Below, piece by piece: positions 14,880 through 24,361 of a stretch of DNA of 39,535 nucleotides. The notes under the pieces are model-generated. The model searched no databases and was not told the origin of the DNA. It saw only the letters and a list, made by a program, of their open reading frames with translations. This stretch comes from an uncultured Prevotellaceae bacterium. Lineage in GTDB: Bacteria; Bacteroidota; Bacteroidia; Bacteroidales; Bacteroidaceae. The translations under genes were made by a program, and so were the position numbers. Positions within the stretch are counted from its first letter, which is position 1, and every line of letters begins with the position of its first letter. The stretch lies in NCBI GenBank assembly GCA_900316505.1, contig ONDH01000028.1, positions 1-39,535 of the forward strand, given 5' to 3'.

Positions 14880-17579
14880 TTAATCCTTCACCACCATTCG
14901 TCCCGTTGGTGTCATTCCCTCTGCACTGATATACATTTCTTCGCAAGTGGAATTGTTGAAGAATTCTATCTTTGCCTTTCCCTGCTCATCCGCTTTCACA
15001 TCTGGTGCCCAGAAAATGGTGCGACGGAAATCTGCCATAGGAGGAATGACACTATAGTCCTCCATTTCAAAGGTGGAAATTTCATTAAAACCTTGGAAAT
15101 ATGTACGGCGGATTCCCTTGTTACTCTCCGTTGTAAAGCGATGGTGCAGATAGAGATAAATCTTGACAAAATTACTTCTATCATCAGCCACCGCAGATGG
15201 ATCTTCGCCTAAAGCACCCTTAGCAACATCTCGTGAGTCTTGGTCGGGGTCGTAAGGAGCAATATAGACGCTCTTGATTTCATCCATCCATTGGGGAAAG
15301 AATGTATCACCTGCAGCACCTGACTCTGACGTAATGGCACCAGCATTCATTGTCTCGCCATTGTCCACAATCCATTGGATTGGCTGGTTGCCGTATGCCA
15401 TATGACCATACCACTCCGACCATGAAGCTGTATCGCCAGACACCACTGGCAAATCGATGCATTCAGGGTTGTTGAACATCATATTCTTCTTTGCCAGAAA
15501 CTCAAAAATGGTCGGTTCCTCTTCTCCCCTGTCACGAATGTTGTCCAATTCCCTATCAATATCATAATAGACGGAAGCCCATCTACGGGCATAGTTTTCA
15601 TTCTTAAACTTAAAATCATCATTCGTAAAATAGCGACGCTTTGCCTTCACAGTCACATTCTCCAAAACGAAATTCTTTTGCGTGATGGGGATAAATTCCT
15701 CCCCATCCGGAACGGGTTCGTCTTCTTGGTGTACAAACATGTTTGCTCCTGTAGGCATCTGCAAACTTGCTTCCACAGGGCTAATGTATCGTGGGGTTGG
15801 TGAAATCTGGCGATCCACTCCCACACGGAAAGTCTTCTTCTTATCCTTAATGGTTGTGTAGAAGAACATTTTCCATTCTCCATCAAGGAATGGAAGTCCG
15901 AAAACATAATTACCATCCTTGTCTGTCTTGGTATTACCCGTGAGGCTTTGTCCTTGCTGATTATACAAAATCAATTGCATATCCACGCCATTGACAGGAT
16001 TGCGCTTGCGGTATTCGTTCAACTTACCAAACACATAGAACTTGTCCTCCACAGGTTGCATCTTCTCTCTCGGTGTGAGACCAGCCATCTCATTCCAATT
16101 GTATCGCCGCCAACCCTGTGTCAGCATCAGCATATCAGCCGCCTTGCGATGTTCCTTGTCATCAGATTCGAAATAGTAATCCACATGGTCGATATAACCT
16201 CGCACTTCTGAGCTCAACAGCATCCATGTCTTCAAATTACCCTGCTTCTCATTCGGCATAGTTCCTGCATCCATAGCAGAGAAAGAGAATGTGGCATTCG
16301 GAAGAGTCTGAACATCCAGTGTCACCTTTCCACAGGGTTTCAGCCATGCCGTTTCGGTCTTAAAGGTAATGCTGTCTTCCTCTGATGGTTTGGGATAGAT
16401 AAAGAACAGTCGATCGGCCAGCACCTGTCCGTTACTATTGAATACCGTCATTTGGTTCACACCTTCTTTCATCTGTTCACGGTTCAGTTCCAATTCCATC
16501 AGTGGAGCAGCCACCAAAGTGTCACAATGGTAAATGTTACCATTATTCATCAACACATAACCAATCAGTTCACCACATACTCCACTTGAAGACTGCAAAG
16601 TGGCCACCACATCATCATTCACCACATCCAACGTCAATGCACACCCTTCACGACGTGCAGCCGGCAGGGTGTAGATTTGCTCCCGACCTTGCGCATTCAT
16701 CATCTTCATCGTCAGTTCCGACGCATCAGGAATGACAGTGAAATCGCCACGACCTAACGTATCTGTCTCTACGGAAGCTAACACATCTCCTTGTTTATTG
16801 ACAACAAAACCCTGTCCATGATATGGCCTTCCATCATCCGTCACTGCCAGCATGGCAACATGGCATTTCTTTCCCTGCACCATGTCTCCACCTTCTGGAT
16901 AGAACTGCACACTGACAGTCTTCATAGTGTTATCTGAATAGATTCCCTCCTTCACTGCCTTCATATAAAGCGAGTCCTGTTGGTCGCGATTATTAGGATT
17001 TCTTTCTTTATACAAGCGCGTGTCAATACTCAAATCAGTATAATTCCCTTCTTCTGCAGGTTTGCCGAATACAGGAAACACTCTTGAGAACACTGCGTTC
17101 ACGCCCCAATTCGTCATATAGCGAGTATATGCCCGCACTTCATAAAAACCAGAACCGAAGAGAGAATCCACTTTCATGTCACCATGTGCCTGTCCCTGTT
17201 CGTTAATATAGTATTTCTGAGTCTTTATCACATCACCACTCGGATTCAACAACTCAACATACAGCACCTTACTCAAGTCTGTCGGGTGTCCATTGTCCGT
17301 ACGTGTCACATATGCCTTGAACCATATCGTCTCCCCCTCAAAATAACCAGTATTGTCAAAATGCATATACACCTTCTCTTGTGGTACAGTCCTGTTGAAA
17401 CCCATTACGTGCTGAACATATGAGATAATGTCCTTTGTCTGGGCATCTACACCTAATGTTTCACCACTATTCTGTGCCATGCCTCTCATCGAGCACACAC
17501 ACAACAAACACACAGCCATCGTACGAACTACGATGTTAAAGCTGGCAAAAAACTTTGGAAATTTTACTTGTTGAGACAT
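14880..17579 (-). CDS. Large exported MG2-domain protein
   Basis: 899 residues with a signal peptide ending near GMAQ (about 36). Residues 65-170 resemble an alpha-2-macroglobulin MG2 domain (EKVYMHFDNTGYFEGETIWF). Around 555-600 there is a carboxypeptidase-regulatory-like beta domain (YNQQGQSLTGNTKTDKDGN). Then comes a segment that starts like a TonB-receptor plug (NFVLENVTVKAKRRYF, about 675), but no outer-membrane barrel follows. Such proteins are frequent in Bacteroidetes and are predicted to be periplasmic or surface-bound; their function is not established. It is transcribed alone from the promoter at 17623 and divergent from the acidic-tailed gene. Confidence 0.75.
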   Translation of the reverse strand: MSQQVKFPKFFASFNIVVRTMAVCLLCVCSMRGMAQNSGETLGVDAQTKDIISYVQHVMGFNRTVPQEKVYMHFDNTGYFEGETIWFKAYVTRTDNGHPTDLSKVLYVELLNPSGDVIKTQKYYINEQGQAHGDMKVDSLFGSGFYEVRAYTRYMTNWGVNAVFSRVFPVFGKPAEEGNYTDLSIDTRLYKERNPNNRDQQDSLYMKAVKEGIYSDNTMKTVSVQFYPEGGDMVQGKKCHVAMLAVTDDGRPYHGQGFVVNKQGDVLASVETDTLGRGDFTVIPDASELTMKMMNAQGREQIYTLPAARREGCALTLDVVNDDVVATLQSSSGVCGELIGYVLMNNGNIYHCDTLVAAPLMELELNREQMKEGVNQMTVFNSNGQVLADRLFFIYPKPSEEDSITFKTETAWLKPCGKVTLDVQTLPNATFSFSAMDAGTMPNEKQGNLKTWMLLSSEVRGYIDHVDYYFESDDKEHRKAADMLMLTQGWRRYNWNEMAGLTPREKMQPVEDKFYVFGKLNEYRKRNPVNGVDMQLILYNQQGQSLTGNTKTDKDGNYVFGLPFLDGEWKMFFYTTIKDKKKTFRVGVDRQISPTPRYISPVEASLQMPTGANMFVHQEDEPVPDGEEFIPITQKNFVLENVTVKAKRRYFTNDDFKFKNENYARRWASVYYDIDRELDNIRDRGEEEPTIFEFLAKKNMMFNNPECIDLPVVSGDTASWSEWYGHMAYGNQPIQWIVDNGETMNAGAITSESGAAGDTFFPQWMDEIKSVYIAPYDPDQDSRDVAKGALGEDPSAVADDRSNFVKIYLYLHHRFTTESNKGIRRTYFQGFNEISTFEMEDYSVIPPMADFRRTIFWAPDVKADEQGKAKIEFFNNSTCEEMYISAEGMTPTGRMVVKD

Positions 17580-17622
17580 AAAAATCGTTTGTGTATCTTT
17601 TCCCCTATTTCTAAAAACAATA

Positions 17623-17630
17623 CAAAGGTA
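17623..17630 (-). promoter_or_regulatory. Minus-7 box for the MG2 gene
   Basis: CAAAGGTA on the plus strand reads TACCTTTG on the minus strand, 44 bases upstream of the gene start at 17579. No canonical minus-33 TTTG was found. Confidence 0.5.
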
Positions 17631-17756
17631 TGGAATTATTGGGAATTATCACTTTTCACATTTCACTTTTTTTCATGCAGTTGCATTTTTTTTACTTTTA
17701 TAACAGTACTTGAAAAAAACATGATTCATTTTAGAGCACTTTTCACTTTTTATTCC

Positions 17757-17764
17757 TACCTTTG
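17757..17764 (+). promoter_or_regulatory. Minus-7 box for the acidic-tailed gene
   Basis: TACCTTTG lies 34 bases before the ATG at 17799. A TTTTAG stretch about 20 bases upstream is a weak minus-33. Together with 17623 it makes a divergent promoter pair in a 219-base gap. Confidence 0.55.
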
Positions 17765-17798
17765 CAGCCAAATTAATATATATCATAATTAGTAAGAA

Positions 17799-18650
17799 AT
17801 GAAGCAAAAGACGAGGCTGTCGCTTGACGACTTGGACAAAAGCAATGTTTGGACCGTGACTCCCAGTGAACTGAGTCAGATGATTATCAACGCGAAGAAG
17901 AAGAAGGATGATTTCTCAGAAAACGAGAAACACTACATGAACATCATCAAGATTGTGTTCGACCTCCAATATCTCAAAAGAGATGACGTTGACAAGATGA
18001 ACCAATTGGAAAGCATGGGATATGAAGTCTTTTCCACTCCAGATGCTGACGGTAAGAACGCTGTTGCCATTCGCAAGCACCCCATCAAGAAAGTGACAGA
18101 CCTCACATTGGAGAATATCCAACATTTGGAGGCATGGGAGGTACTTGACCTCATCGCTCACAACATGGGTACAGGATGGAAGGGACTTCCCCTTGCCATT
18201 CAGGACATCATCGAGTCTGCCTTCTTCGTCGATTGCACCATTATGCCAGAGATGACCATGCGCAAGCCTGGCGGCATCATCGATCGCCGTAAAGACGATG
18301 ACTATGAAGTGCTCGAAATCGAGCGTGGCACATGGATTGAAGGTATTTTCATGAAGCCGAAACCAAAGGTGGAGAAAGTACACATCGACTACAGTATCGA
18401 TGACGAAGAAGATGGTCGCCGTCGTCGTCGCAAGCACAGAGATGACGATGTTGATGACGATTACGACGAGAATGACGACGAATTGTTGGAAGAAGAAGTG
18501 GATGAAGAGGAAGAAGATATGAACGACGAGGAACTCAAGAAACTCGATGGAGAAGTGGATGAGGAGGAAGAAGACGAAGAACTTGATGAGAACAACATCC
18601 AACTTGAGGACATCGACAATATTGACGACATTCCAGACGAGGAAGAATAG
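17799..18650 (+). CDS. Cytoplasmic protein with long acidic tail, unknown function
   Basis: 283 residues, no signal peptide. The N-terminal two thirds (1-190) look folded, with helical segments such as TPSELSQMIINAKKKKDDF and LEAWEVLDLIAHNMGTGWKGL, and a strand-rich part near EVLEIERGTWIEGIF. A short arginine block (RRRRRK, about 208-213) leads into about 65 residues that are mostly Asp/Glu, ending DIPDEEE. The layout of folded domain, basic patch and polyacidic tail recalls the delta subunit of Firmicutes RNA polymerase or histone-chaperone-like proteins. I see no sequence match to either. Monocistronic, or followed by the phosphatase after 97 bases. Confidence 0.8.
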   Translation: MKQKTRLSLDDLDKSNVWTVTPSELSQMIINAKKKKDDFSENEKHYMNIIKIVFDLQYLKRDDVDKMNQLESMGYEVFSTPDADGKNAVAIRKHPIKKVTDLTLENIQHLEAWEVLDLIAHNMGTGWKGLPLAIQDIIESAFFVDCTIMPEMTMRKPGGIIDRRKDDDYEVLEIERGTWIEGIFMKPKPKVEKVHIDYSIDDEEDGRRRRRKHRDDDVDDDYDENDDELLEEEVDEEEEDMNDEELKKLDGEVDEEEEDEELDENNIQLEDIDNIDDIPDEEE

Positions 18651-18747
18651 ACGTACCAGAGGCGTACACCTTTCAACCGACTCACAGGTTACGACTGTTT
18701 TGGACAAAATCAATCATATTTACTACCCTATTTAAATAACACAGACA

Positions 18748-20010
18748 ATGAAAAAAATCTTCAATGCCCTACTCTTGTGGGTCATAGCCTTGTCAACATG
18801 GGCGCAAACCGTTTCTGCCCTTGATCAAGTGAAGGCAGACCCACGAAAAGCCTATGGCCAAGACTATCCCTATTCCATGAAGCCAGTCGCACAGACAAAG
18901 TCTCCGAAGGGCTACAAAGCGTTCTACATCAGTCACTATGGACGGCATGGTTCGCGTTACTATTGGAATGACATGCTTTACAGAGACCTCGACTCGCTCC
19001 TCACCAAAGCACATGCCAAGAATCAACTCACTGCAGAAGGCGAAGCTTTCCGCTCTAAATTCATGGATGCCAAGACGGAGCTTGCTACCAGTGTCAGTGA
19101 ACTCAGCGATCTCGGTTGGGAACAGCATCAATACATCGCACGCACCATGTACAATGACTTCAACGAAGTTTTCAAGAATGGTGGCGATATCTATGCCATT
19201 TCCTCACTGACAGGACGTTGCGTGCTTAGCATGGCATCTTTCTGCCAAGAACTCGTTCAGTGCAATCCTAAATTGGAAATACGCGAGGAATCTGCACGCA
19301 AGGTTCTTGATGGCGTAAAACCCGACGATAGGCAGAATCCGAACTACAAGAAATATCCCAGATCAAGACCACGGTTTGAACAAAACCGCAAAAACTTCCA
19401 ATTCCAGGATAATCTTCGTGAGAAAATCGTTTCACGCGTCTTCACCAGCACAGAAGGCCTTCCCGGCAACGTGAACAACATAGGTAGCAACCTCATCAAT
19501 CTATACACTTCGCTGCCCAGCATCGGACATGACGGTATGATGGGCAACATCATCACCGACGATGAAATTGCTGCTCGTTGGGAAAACGAAAATCTCGGTT
19601 CATACACATGGGTGTTTGAACCACGCTACGACATGATCCCTATTTTGCGTGACATCATCAAAAAGGCAGATGCAGTCGTTAATGGAAAAACCAAACGACT
19701 TGCTGACCTTCGTTTCGGACACGACACATGTTTGGGGCCACTCACCATACTTATGGGCATCAACGGAGCAGACTTAGACCCCGAAGATCCTTACGAGGTG
19801 AAGAAATGCTACCAGAACTGGTCAATGGGTAAAGCATCGAACATCCAAATCATCTTCTATCACAGCAAGAAGCCAGGACAGCCCATCCTCATCAAATGTC
19901 TGCTCAATGGCGAAGAGGCATCTCTGCCACTGCCATCAGACAACTATCCTTACTACAAATGGGAAGATTTCAAGAAGTTCTACACCGACAGATGTGACAG
20001 CGTGCAATAA
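18748..20010 (+). CDS. Exported histidine-type phosphatase
   Basis: 420 residues with a cleavable signal peptide (ALSTWAQ, about 20). Branch-2 histidine phosphatase: the phosphohistidine motif is HYGRHGSRYYW (R66, H67), and the proton-donor motif is FGHDTCLGPL (H325, D326). Members hydrolyse phosphate esters such as phytate or other inositol phosphates in the periplasm or on the surface; the substrate cannot be assigned here. The family relative MINPP is secreted by gut Bacteroides. The gene ends at the shared terminator 20051-20083. Confidence 0.88.
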   Translation: MKKIFNALLLWVIALSTWAQTVSALDQVKADPRKAYGQDYPYSMKPVAQTKSPKGYKAFYISHYGRHGSRYYWNDMLYRDLDSLLTKAHAKNQLTAEGEAFRSKFMDAKTELATSVSELSDLGWEQHQYIARTMYNDFNEVFKNGGDIYAISSLTGRCVLSMASFCQELVQCNPKLEIREESARKVLDGVKPDDRQNPNYKKYPRSRPRFEQNRKNFQFQDNLREKIVSRVFTSTEGLPGNVNNIGSNLINLYTSLPSIGHDGMMGNIITDDEIAARWENENLGSYTWVFEPRYDMIPILRDIIKKADAVVNGKTKRLADLRFGHDTCLGPLTILMGINGADLDPEDPYEVKKCYQNWSMGKASNIQIIFYHSKKPGQPILIKCLLNGEEASLPLPSDNYPYYKWEDFKKFYTDRCDSVQ

Positions 20011-20050
20011 AAGTCAATTTCCATATTATACGGTATTGCCGTAACACACA

Positions 20051-20083
20051 GGCACCCGCAAAGCTTCAACTTTACGGGTGCTT
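20051..20083. terminator. Bidirectional terminator
   Basis: GGCACCCG-C-AAAG pairs with CTTT-A-CGGGTGCT around a short CTTCAA loop, with one internal mismatch. It sits between the convergent phosphatase (stop 20010) and esterase (stop 20101) genes. Confidence 0.8.
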
Positions 20084-20100
20084 GTATTTAACAGTGACTC

Positions 20101-21549
20101 TTACTTCTTCAATTCAGCAGCAACAATCTCCGCGATGCGACGTACGCCCTTGTCATCAGGATGGATGCCATCAGCCTGCATCTTGTCACCATCATTAGCA
20201 AAAAGGGTATGGAAGTCAATGAGTTGCAAACCATACTGCCTTGCCACTTCCTGTTGGATGGGGATGATTTCGTTAGCGATAATCTCATCATTGATATTCC
20301 ACGAAGTTTTGAGCGCAGGAATAGGCGTGCAGAGATAAATCTGGGGCTTGACAGGTGCTGATTTCGCCTTCTTACCTTTCTTTGCTGTTTGTGCTAATGC
20401 AGGGCAGAGCGTGGTAATCATCTGCTGAAGATTCTGTTTGAACTCAGAGGCGTATTTCCAGTTCTGAGGCTTAGAGTCGTTGGTGCCTAACTTGATGACT
20501 ACGATGTCGGGATTAAATGCCTGTGCATCTTTCCATGCCATCTCATTTACGTAAGGCATATCGCCATGCTTCAACAAAGTGCACCCACTCACTCCGAAAT
20601 TCTTTACCCAATAGCCCTTGCCAAGCATCTGTTGCAAGAGAGCGGGATAACCACTAACAGGTGCCAGTTCAATGCCGTGACCATCGGTAATGCTGTTACC
20701 TATGCATGCCACACGAATGGCATCTTGTTCTGGAGCGGGATGAGCATCAAGCCAATTTCCGAGTTCGGTAAGCATTTGGTCATGATATTTAAACCAAGGT
20801 CCAAATCCCCATCCATGACCACCAGTAGGATATATATACATGGTGCATTCATTACCTGCATTACGCATGGCACGATAATACTCCACACCATTCGTTACAG
20901 GTGGTACCACACGGTCATCACTCGACATAAGGATAATGGCAGGAGGTGTAAGATGACGCTTCACTGCATTCTGAGTAGAGAAGCTATGCACCATCGCTTG
21001 GCTCTTCTGGTCTTCGCCGAGAAAATTACGACAAGAATAAACATGGGAAACGCGCTCGTCCATTGAGATGACAGGATAGAAAAGGATGGAGAAATCAGGA
21101 CGCACTTCATAAGGAGAATGGGTGGAAATGACAGACGCCAAGTGTCCACCTGCCGAGAAGCCCATAATACCAACATCACGAGGTTGAATGCCCCACACAG
21201 CAGCTGAATCGCGAACAATACGAAAGCCTTTCTCCACATCACCAATCGGGATAGTGCGGTCACCATTGGGCAGACGGTAGTTCACTACAAAATAGGCGAT
21301 GCCACGCGCATTGAGCCACTCAGACCATTGTGTACCTTCGTGTGTGTTGGACAACATGGAGTAACCACCACCAGGTACTCCAACAATAGCTCTTCCAGAA
21401 GGTTTTTCTGGCAAAAAGGCAACCATCTGTGCCTTCCCGTCATCAGTCAGGTCAAGGGTGAATTTTCTTGCGGTTTGTGCTTGCAACGTCATGGCTCCTG
21501 TCAGCAAGGGCATCATCAACGTCAAAAAAAGCTTTCTTTTCATTGTCAT
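20101..21549 (-). CDS. Bimodular exported esterase: alpha/beta hydrolase plus SGNH hydrolase
   Basis: 482 residues with a signal peptide (to about LQAQ, 25). The N-terminal module (30-270) is a BD-FAE/acetyl-esterase-like alpha/beta hydrolase: oxyanion GVPGGGYS, nucleophile S132 in GFSAGG, Asp near 211-212 (SSDDRVVPP) and H245 (GGHGWG). The C-terminal module (278-482) is an SGNH/GDSL hydrolase: S286 in CIGNSITDG, GTND at 355-358, and D460/H463 in DGIHPD. A lysine-rich insert (KKGKKAKS, about 390-397) interrupts the second domain. Both catalytic sets are complete. Deacetylation of plant polysaccharides is the likely role by family; the substrate is not provable here. There are no carbohydrate-use neighbours. 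Confidence 0.88.
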   Translation of the reverse strand: MTMKRKLFLTLMMPLLTGAMTLQAQTARKFTLDLTDDGKAQMVAFLPEKPSGRAIVGVPGGGYSMLSNTHEGTQWSEWLNARGIAYFVVNYRLPNGDRTIPIGDVEKGFRIVRDSAAVWGIQPRDVGIMGFSAGGHLASVISTHSPYEVRPDFSILFYPVISMDERVSHVYSCRNFLGEDQKSQAMVHSFSTQNAVKRHLTPPAIILMSSDDRVVPPVTNGVEYYRAMRNAGNECTMYIYPTGGHGWGFGPWFKYHDQMLTELGNWLDAHPAPEQDAIRVACIGNSITDGHGIELAPVSGYPALLQQMLGKGYWVKNFGVSGCTLLKHGDMPYVNEMAWKDAQAFNPDIVVIKLGTNDSKPQNWKYASEFKQNLQQMITTLCPALAQTAKKGKKAKSAPVKPQIYLCTPIPALKTSWNINDEIIANEIIPIQQEVARQYGLQLIDFHTLFANDGDKMQADGIHPDDKGVRRIAEIVAAELKK

Positions 21550-21595
21550 ATAAGTTTTGGATTGATAATAATTAGGTCTGATTCGATGTTAGGCA

Positions 21596-22939
21596 TCATT
21601 GCTCTGCAGCCGCTTGCAGAATCTCCGAGAGCGTGGGATGAATATGAACAATTTGTGCAAGCTGCTCCACTGTTGTATTACGGCACATCAAGGCACTCAC
21701 CTCTTGAATAAGGTCGGCAGCATGGGCACCATAGGCATGACATCCCAAAATGTCGCCATTGGGTGAGGCTATGAGCTTAAGCAATCCTTCAGCTTCGTTC
21801 ATGGCGAGTGCCTTTCCATTGGCACGCCAAAAGGACTTCTTGCAAATATAGTCGACACCCTGCTCTTTGCAAAGGTCTTCAGAAAGTCCGACACAAGCAG
21901 CTTCTGGAAGGGTGAAAATGGCAGCCGGCATGATGTCAAGACGGATGTCATCTGACTTTCCAAGTATTTGGTTGACAACATGGATAGCTTGCATCTCTGC
22001 TGCATGAGCTAACATCTGGCGAGCATTCACATCGCCTATGGCATAGATGTGAGAGACGGTAGTCTGTAGATGTTCGTTAACTATAATACCATTACGTTCA
22101 GAATAGTCAAAACCAGCATGTCTGAAATGGTCAAACACGAGAGGCGCCCGACCTACCGCCATGAGCACTTCTTCTGCTTCAACCGTGACAGAATTTCCCT
22201 TTTTGTCGGTAAACATCACCCCATCCTCTGTGATGGCTGTGACAGCACTCTGCATATGGAAGGTGACACCTTGTTTCTCCAACGACTTGCGCAGACGCTT
22301 GGCTATATCAGAATCGAGCACAGGCAAACATTCCTTCAGAAACTCCACCACTATCACTTCTGTGCCAAAGGCATTGAAGATACTGGCAAACTCCATGCCG
22401 ATGACTCCAGCACCTATAATACAGAGACTCTTGGGTTGACTGTCGATAGACAACAAGTCGGAAGAATCGAGCACTCGTCGTGCGACAGGTTTTTCCAAGC
22501 GTAAGGTCTTAGGAACTGAACCTGTGGCAACAATGATATAGTTTGCAGAATATTCCTCTCCAGCAGCCATCACTGTGTGCGCATCCAAAAACTGTGCCTC
22601 AGCCTTAACCAATGTGATATTGGGATGAGAAAGCAAGGTCTCTATACCTGAACGGAGTGAAGCAATCACTTCATCTTTACGCTGAATAACTTTCTGGATG
22701 TCAAATTCATAATCCAAGCCATTCAAACCAAAGGTTTCAGCATTGTTCAGGGTTTGTATAATCTCTGCATCATGCACAAAAGACTTGGTGGGGATACACC
22801 CGACATTCAAGCAGGTGCCCCCCACATCGCCAGTTTCGAAGATGACGACTTTGAGTCCATTCTTGGCAGCAAATTCGGCAGCGCGATACCCACCAGGTCC
22901 CGCACCGATAATTAGCAAATCTGTCTCTTTCATTTCCAC
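21596..22939 (-). CDS. lpdA: Dihydrolipoyl dehydrogenase (L protein)
   Basis: 447 residues, FAD- and NAD-dependent. It reoxidises the dihydrolipoyl arm of GcvH, and possibly of 2-oxoacid dehydrogenases. FAD motif GAGPGGYRAA is at 12-21. The redox-active disulfide C43/C48 is in GGTCLNVGCIPTK. The NAD-binding GAGVIGMEFASIF motif follows. The C-terminal active-site base is in VHIHPTLSE. It is 6 bases downstream of gcvPB, so here it very probably serves as the L protein of glycine cleavage. Last gene of the gcv group. Confidence 0.96.
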   Translation of the reverse strand: MEMKETDLLIIGAGPGGYRAAEFAAKNGLKVVIFETGDVGGTCLNVGCIPTKSFVHDAEIIQTLNNAETFGLNGLDYEFDIQKVIQRKDEVIASLRSGIETLLSHPNITLVKAEAQFLDAHTVMAAGEEYSANYIIVATGSVPKTLRLEKPVARRVLDSSDLLSIDSQPKSLCIIGAGVIGMEFASIFNAFGTEVIVVEFLKECLPVLDSDIAKRLRKSLEKQGVTFHMQSAVTAITEDGVMFTDKKGNSVTVEAEEVLMAVGRAPLVFDHFRHAGFDYSERNGIIVNEHLQTTVSHIYAIGDVNARQMLAHAAEMQAIHVVNQILGKSDDIRLDIMPAAIFTLPEAACVGLSEDLCKEQGVDYICKKSFWRANGKALAMNEAEGLLKLIASPNGDILGCHAYGAHAADLIQEVSALMCRNTTVEQLAQIVHIHPTLSEILQAAAEQ

Positions 22940-22945
22940 AATAAT

Positions 22946-24361
22946 TCAATCTTTCATTTCCTCATTCTTCAACGTCTTCCAATTTGTGACAGGATGCTTG
23001 GCAGCAAGCACGTCATCAACACGTCCAATCGGAGTGTTGTGCGGCGCCGACTTCACCTCATCAGGGTTCGTCTTTGCCTCCTCTGCGATTTGACGCATCA
23101 CAGAAATGAACTCGTCCAAAGTTTCCTTCGATTCATTCTCCGTAGGTTCAATCATGAGCGACTCGTGGAAGAGCAATGGGAAATAAATGGTAGGAGCATG
23201 ATAACCATCATCAAGCAGACGTTTTGCCACATCCATAGTGGTGACGCCTGTAGATTTGTCCTTAAGTCCATCAAAAACAAACTCATGACAGCACATTGTG
23301 TCAATAGGCAGTTCATAGACGTCCTTGAGGCTCTCCTTGATATAATTGGCATTAAGTGTAGCCAAAGGACCCACCAATTTCACATATTCACGACCCAGTG
23401 AAAGGATATAGGCATAAGCACGCATCATCACGCTGAAATTGCCATGATAAGGTGACACCACAGGGAAGAACTCCTGCAATCCTTCACGCACTCCGACAGG
23501 TCCACTACCGGGTCCACCACCTCCATGAGGTGTGGAGAATGTCTTATGCAAGTTGATGTGCATCACGTCGAAGCCCATGTCACCAGGACGGCACACACCC
23601 AACATCGGGTTCAAGTTAGCACCATCATAGTACATTAAACCACCACAATCATGGATAAGAGCGGCAATCTCCGGGATGTGCGTCTCGAAAAGTCCAAGCG
23701 TATTGGGATTGGTCATCATCATGGCTGCAATCTCGCAGCCTTGATCTGCAACGATGCGCTTCAAATCTTCAAAATCGACAGTGCCGTCAGCCAATGACTT
23801 CACCTCAATAATCTCCAATCCACACACAGCAGCAGAGGCAGGATTGGTTCCGTGAGCAGAATCGGGCACGACAACCTTCTTGCGCGCCAAATCACCACGA
23901 GAACGGTGGTAGCTGTCTATCGTCATGAGTCCCGTCAACTCGCCATGCGCACCAGCATAGGGTTTGAAAGTGAAGTGAGCCAGACCTGTGAGTTCGCAAA
24001 GGGCATGCTCCAACATAGACACCAGTGTCAGTGCACCCTTCGTCGTGTCTGCTGGCTGTTCGGGATGCAAGTTCTGGAATTGAGGCAACGCCGCCACTTC
24101 CTCATTGATTTTGGGGTTGTACTTCATCGTGCATGAACCCAGAGGATAGAACCCTGTATCAACACCGAAGTTATTATTCGAAAGGTTGGTATAATGGCGA
24201 ACCACTGTCAACTCGTCACATTCTGGCAATTGAGCATCCTCCGCACGTTGCATCGCTGCAGGAATCTCATAATTGCCATAGTTGTTACCTTGCAGGTTAT
24301 AGCCAACGCGACCCTCTTTCGAGAGTTCAAAAATCAGTTTTCCGTATAGTTTGTTGTTCAT
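22946..24361 (-). CDS. gcvPB: Glycine decarboxylase subunit 2 (P protein, beta half)
   Basis: 471 residues. PLP-dependent half of the two-subunit P protein that decarboxylates glycine and passes the methylamine to GcvH. The PLP lysine is K273 in INLHKTFSTPHGGGGPGSGP. SAHGTNPASA (about 168-177) and MYYDGANLNP also match the family. The ATG overlaps the gcvPA stop by 4 bases (24358-24361), indicating coupling. The last codons (encoding NEEMKD) coincide with a weak version of the CTTTCATT octad array. Confidence 0.97.
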   Translation of the reverse strand: MNNKLYGKLIFELSKEGRVGYNLQGNNYGNYEIPAAMQRAEDAQLPECDELTVVRHYTNLSNNNFGVDTGFYPLGSCTMKYNPKINEEVAALPQFQNLHPEQPADTTKGALTLVSMLEHALCELTGLAHFTFKPYAGAHGELTGLMTIDSYHRSRGDLARKKVVVPDSAHGTNPASAAVCGLEIIEVKSLADGTVDFEDLKRIVADQGCEIAAMMMTNPNTLGLFETHIPEIAALIHDCGGLMYYDGANLNPMLGVCRPGDMGFDVMHINLHKTFSTPHGGGGPGSGPVGVREGLQEFFPVVSPYHGNFSVMMRAYAYILSLGREYVKLVGPLATLNANYIKESLKDVYELPIDTMCCHEFVFDGLKDKSTGVTTMDVAKRLLDDGYHAPTIYFPLLFHESLMIEPTENESKETLDEFISVMRQIAEEAKTNPDEVKSAPHNTPIGRVDDVLAAKHPVTNWKTLKNEEMKD

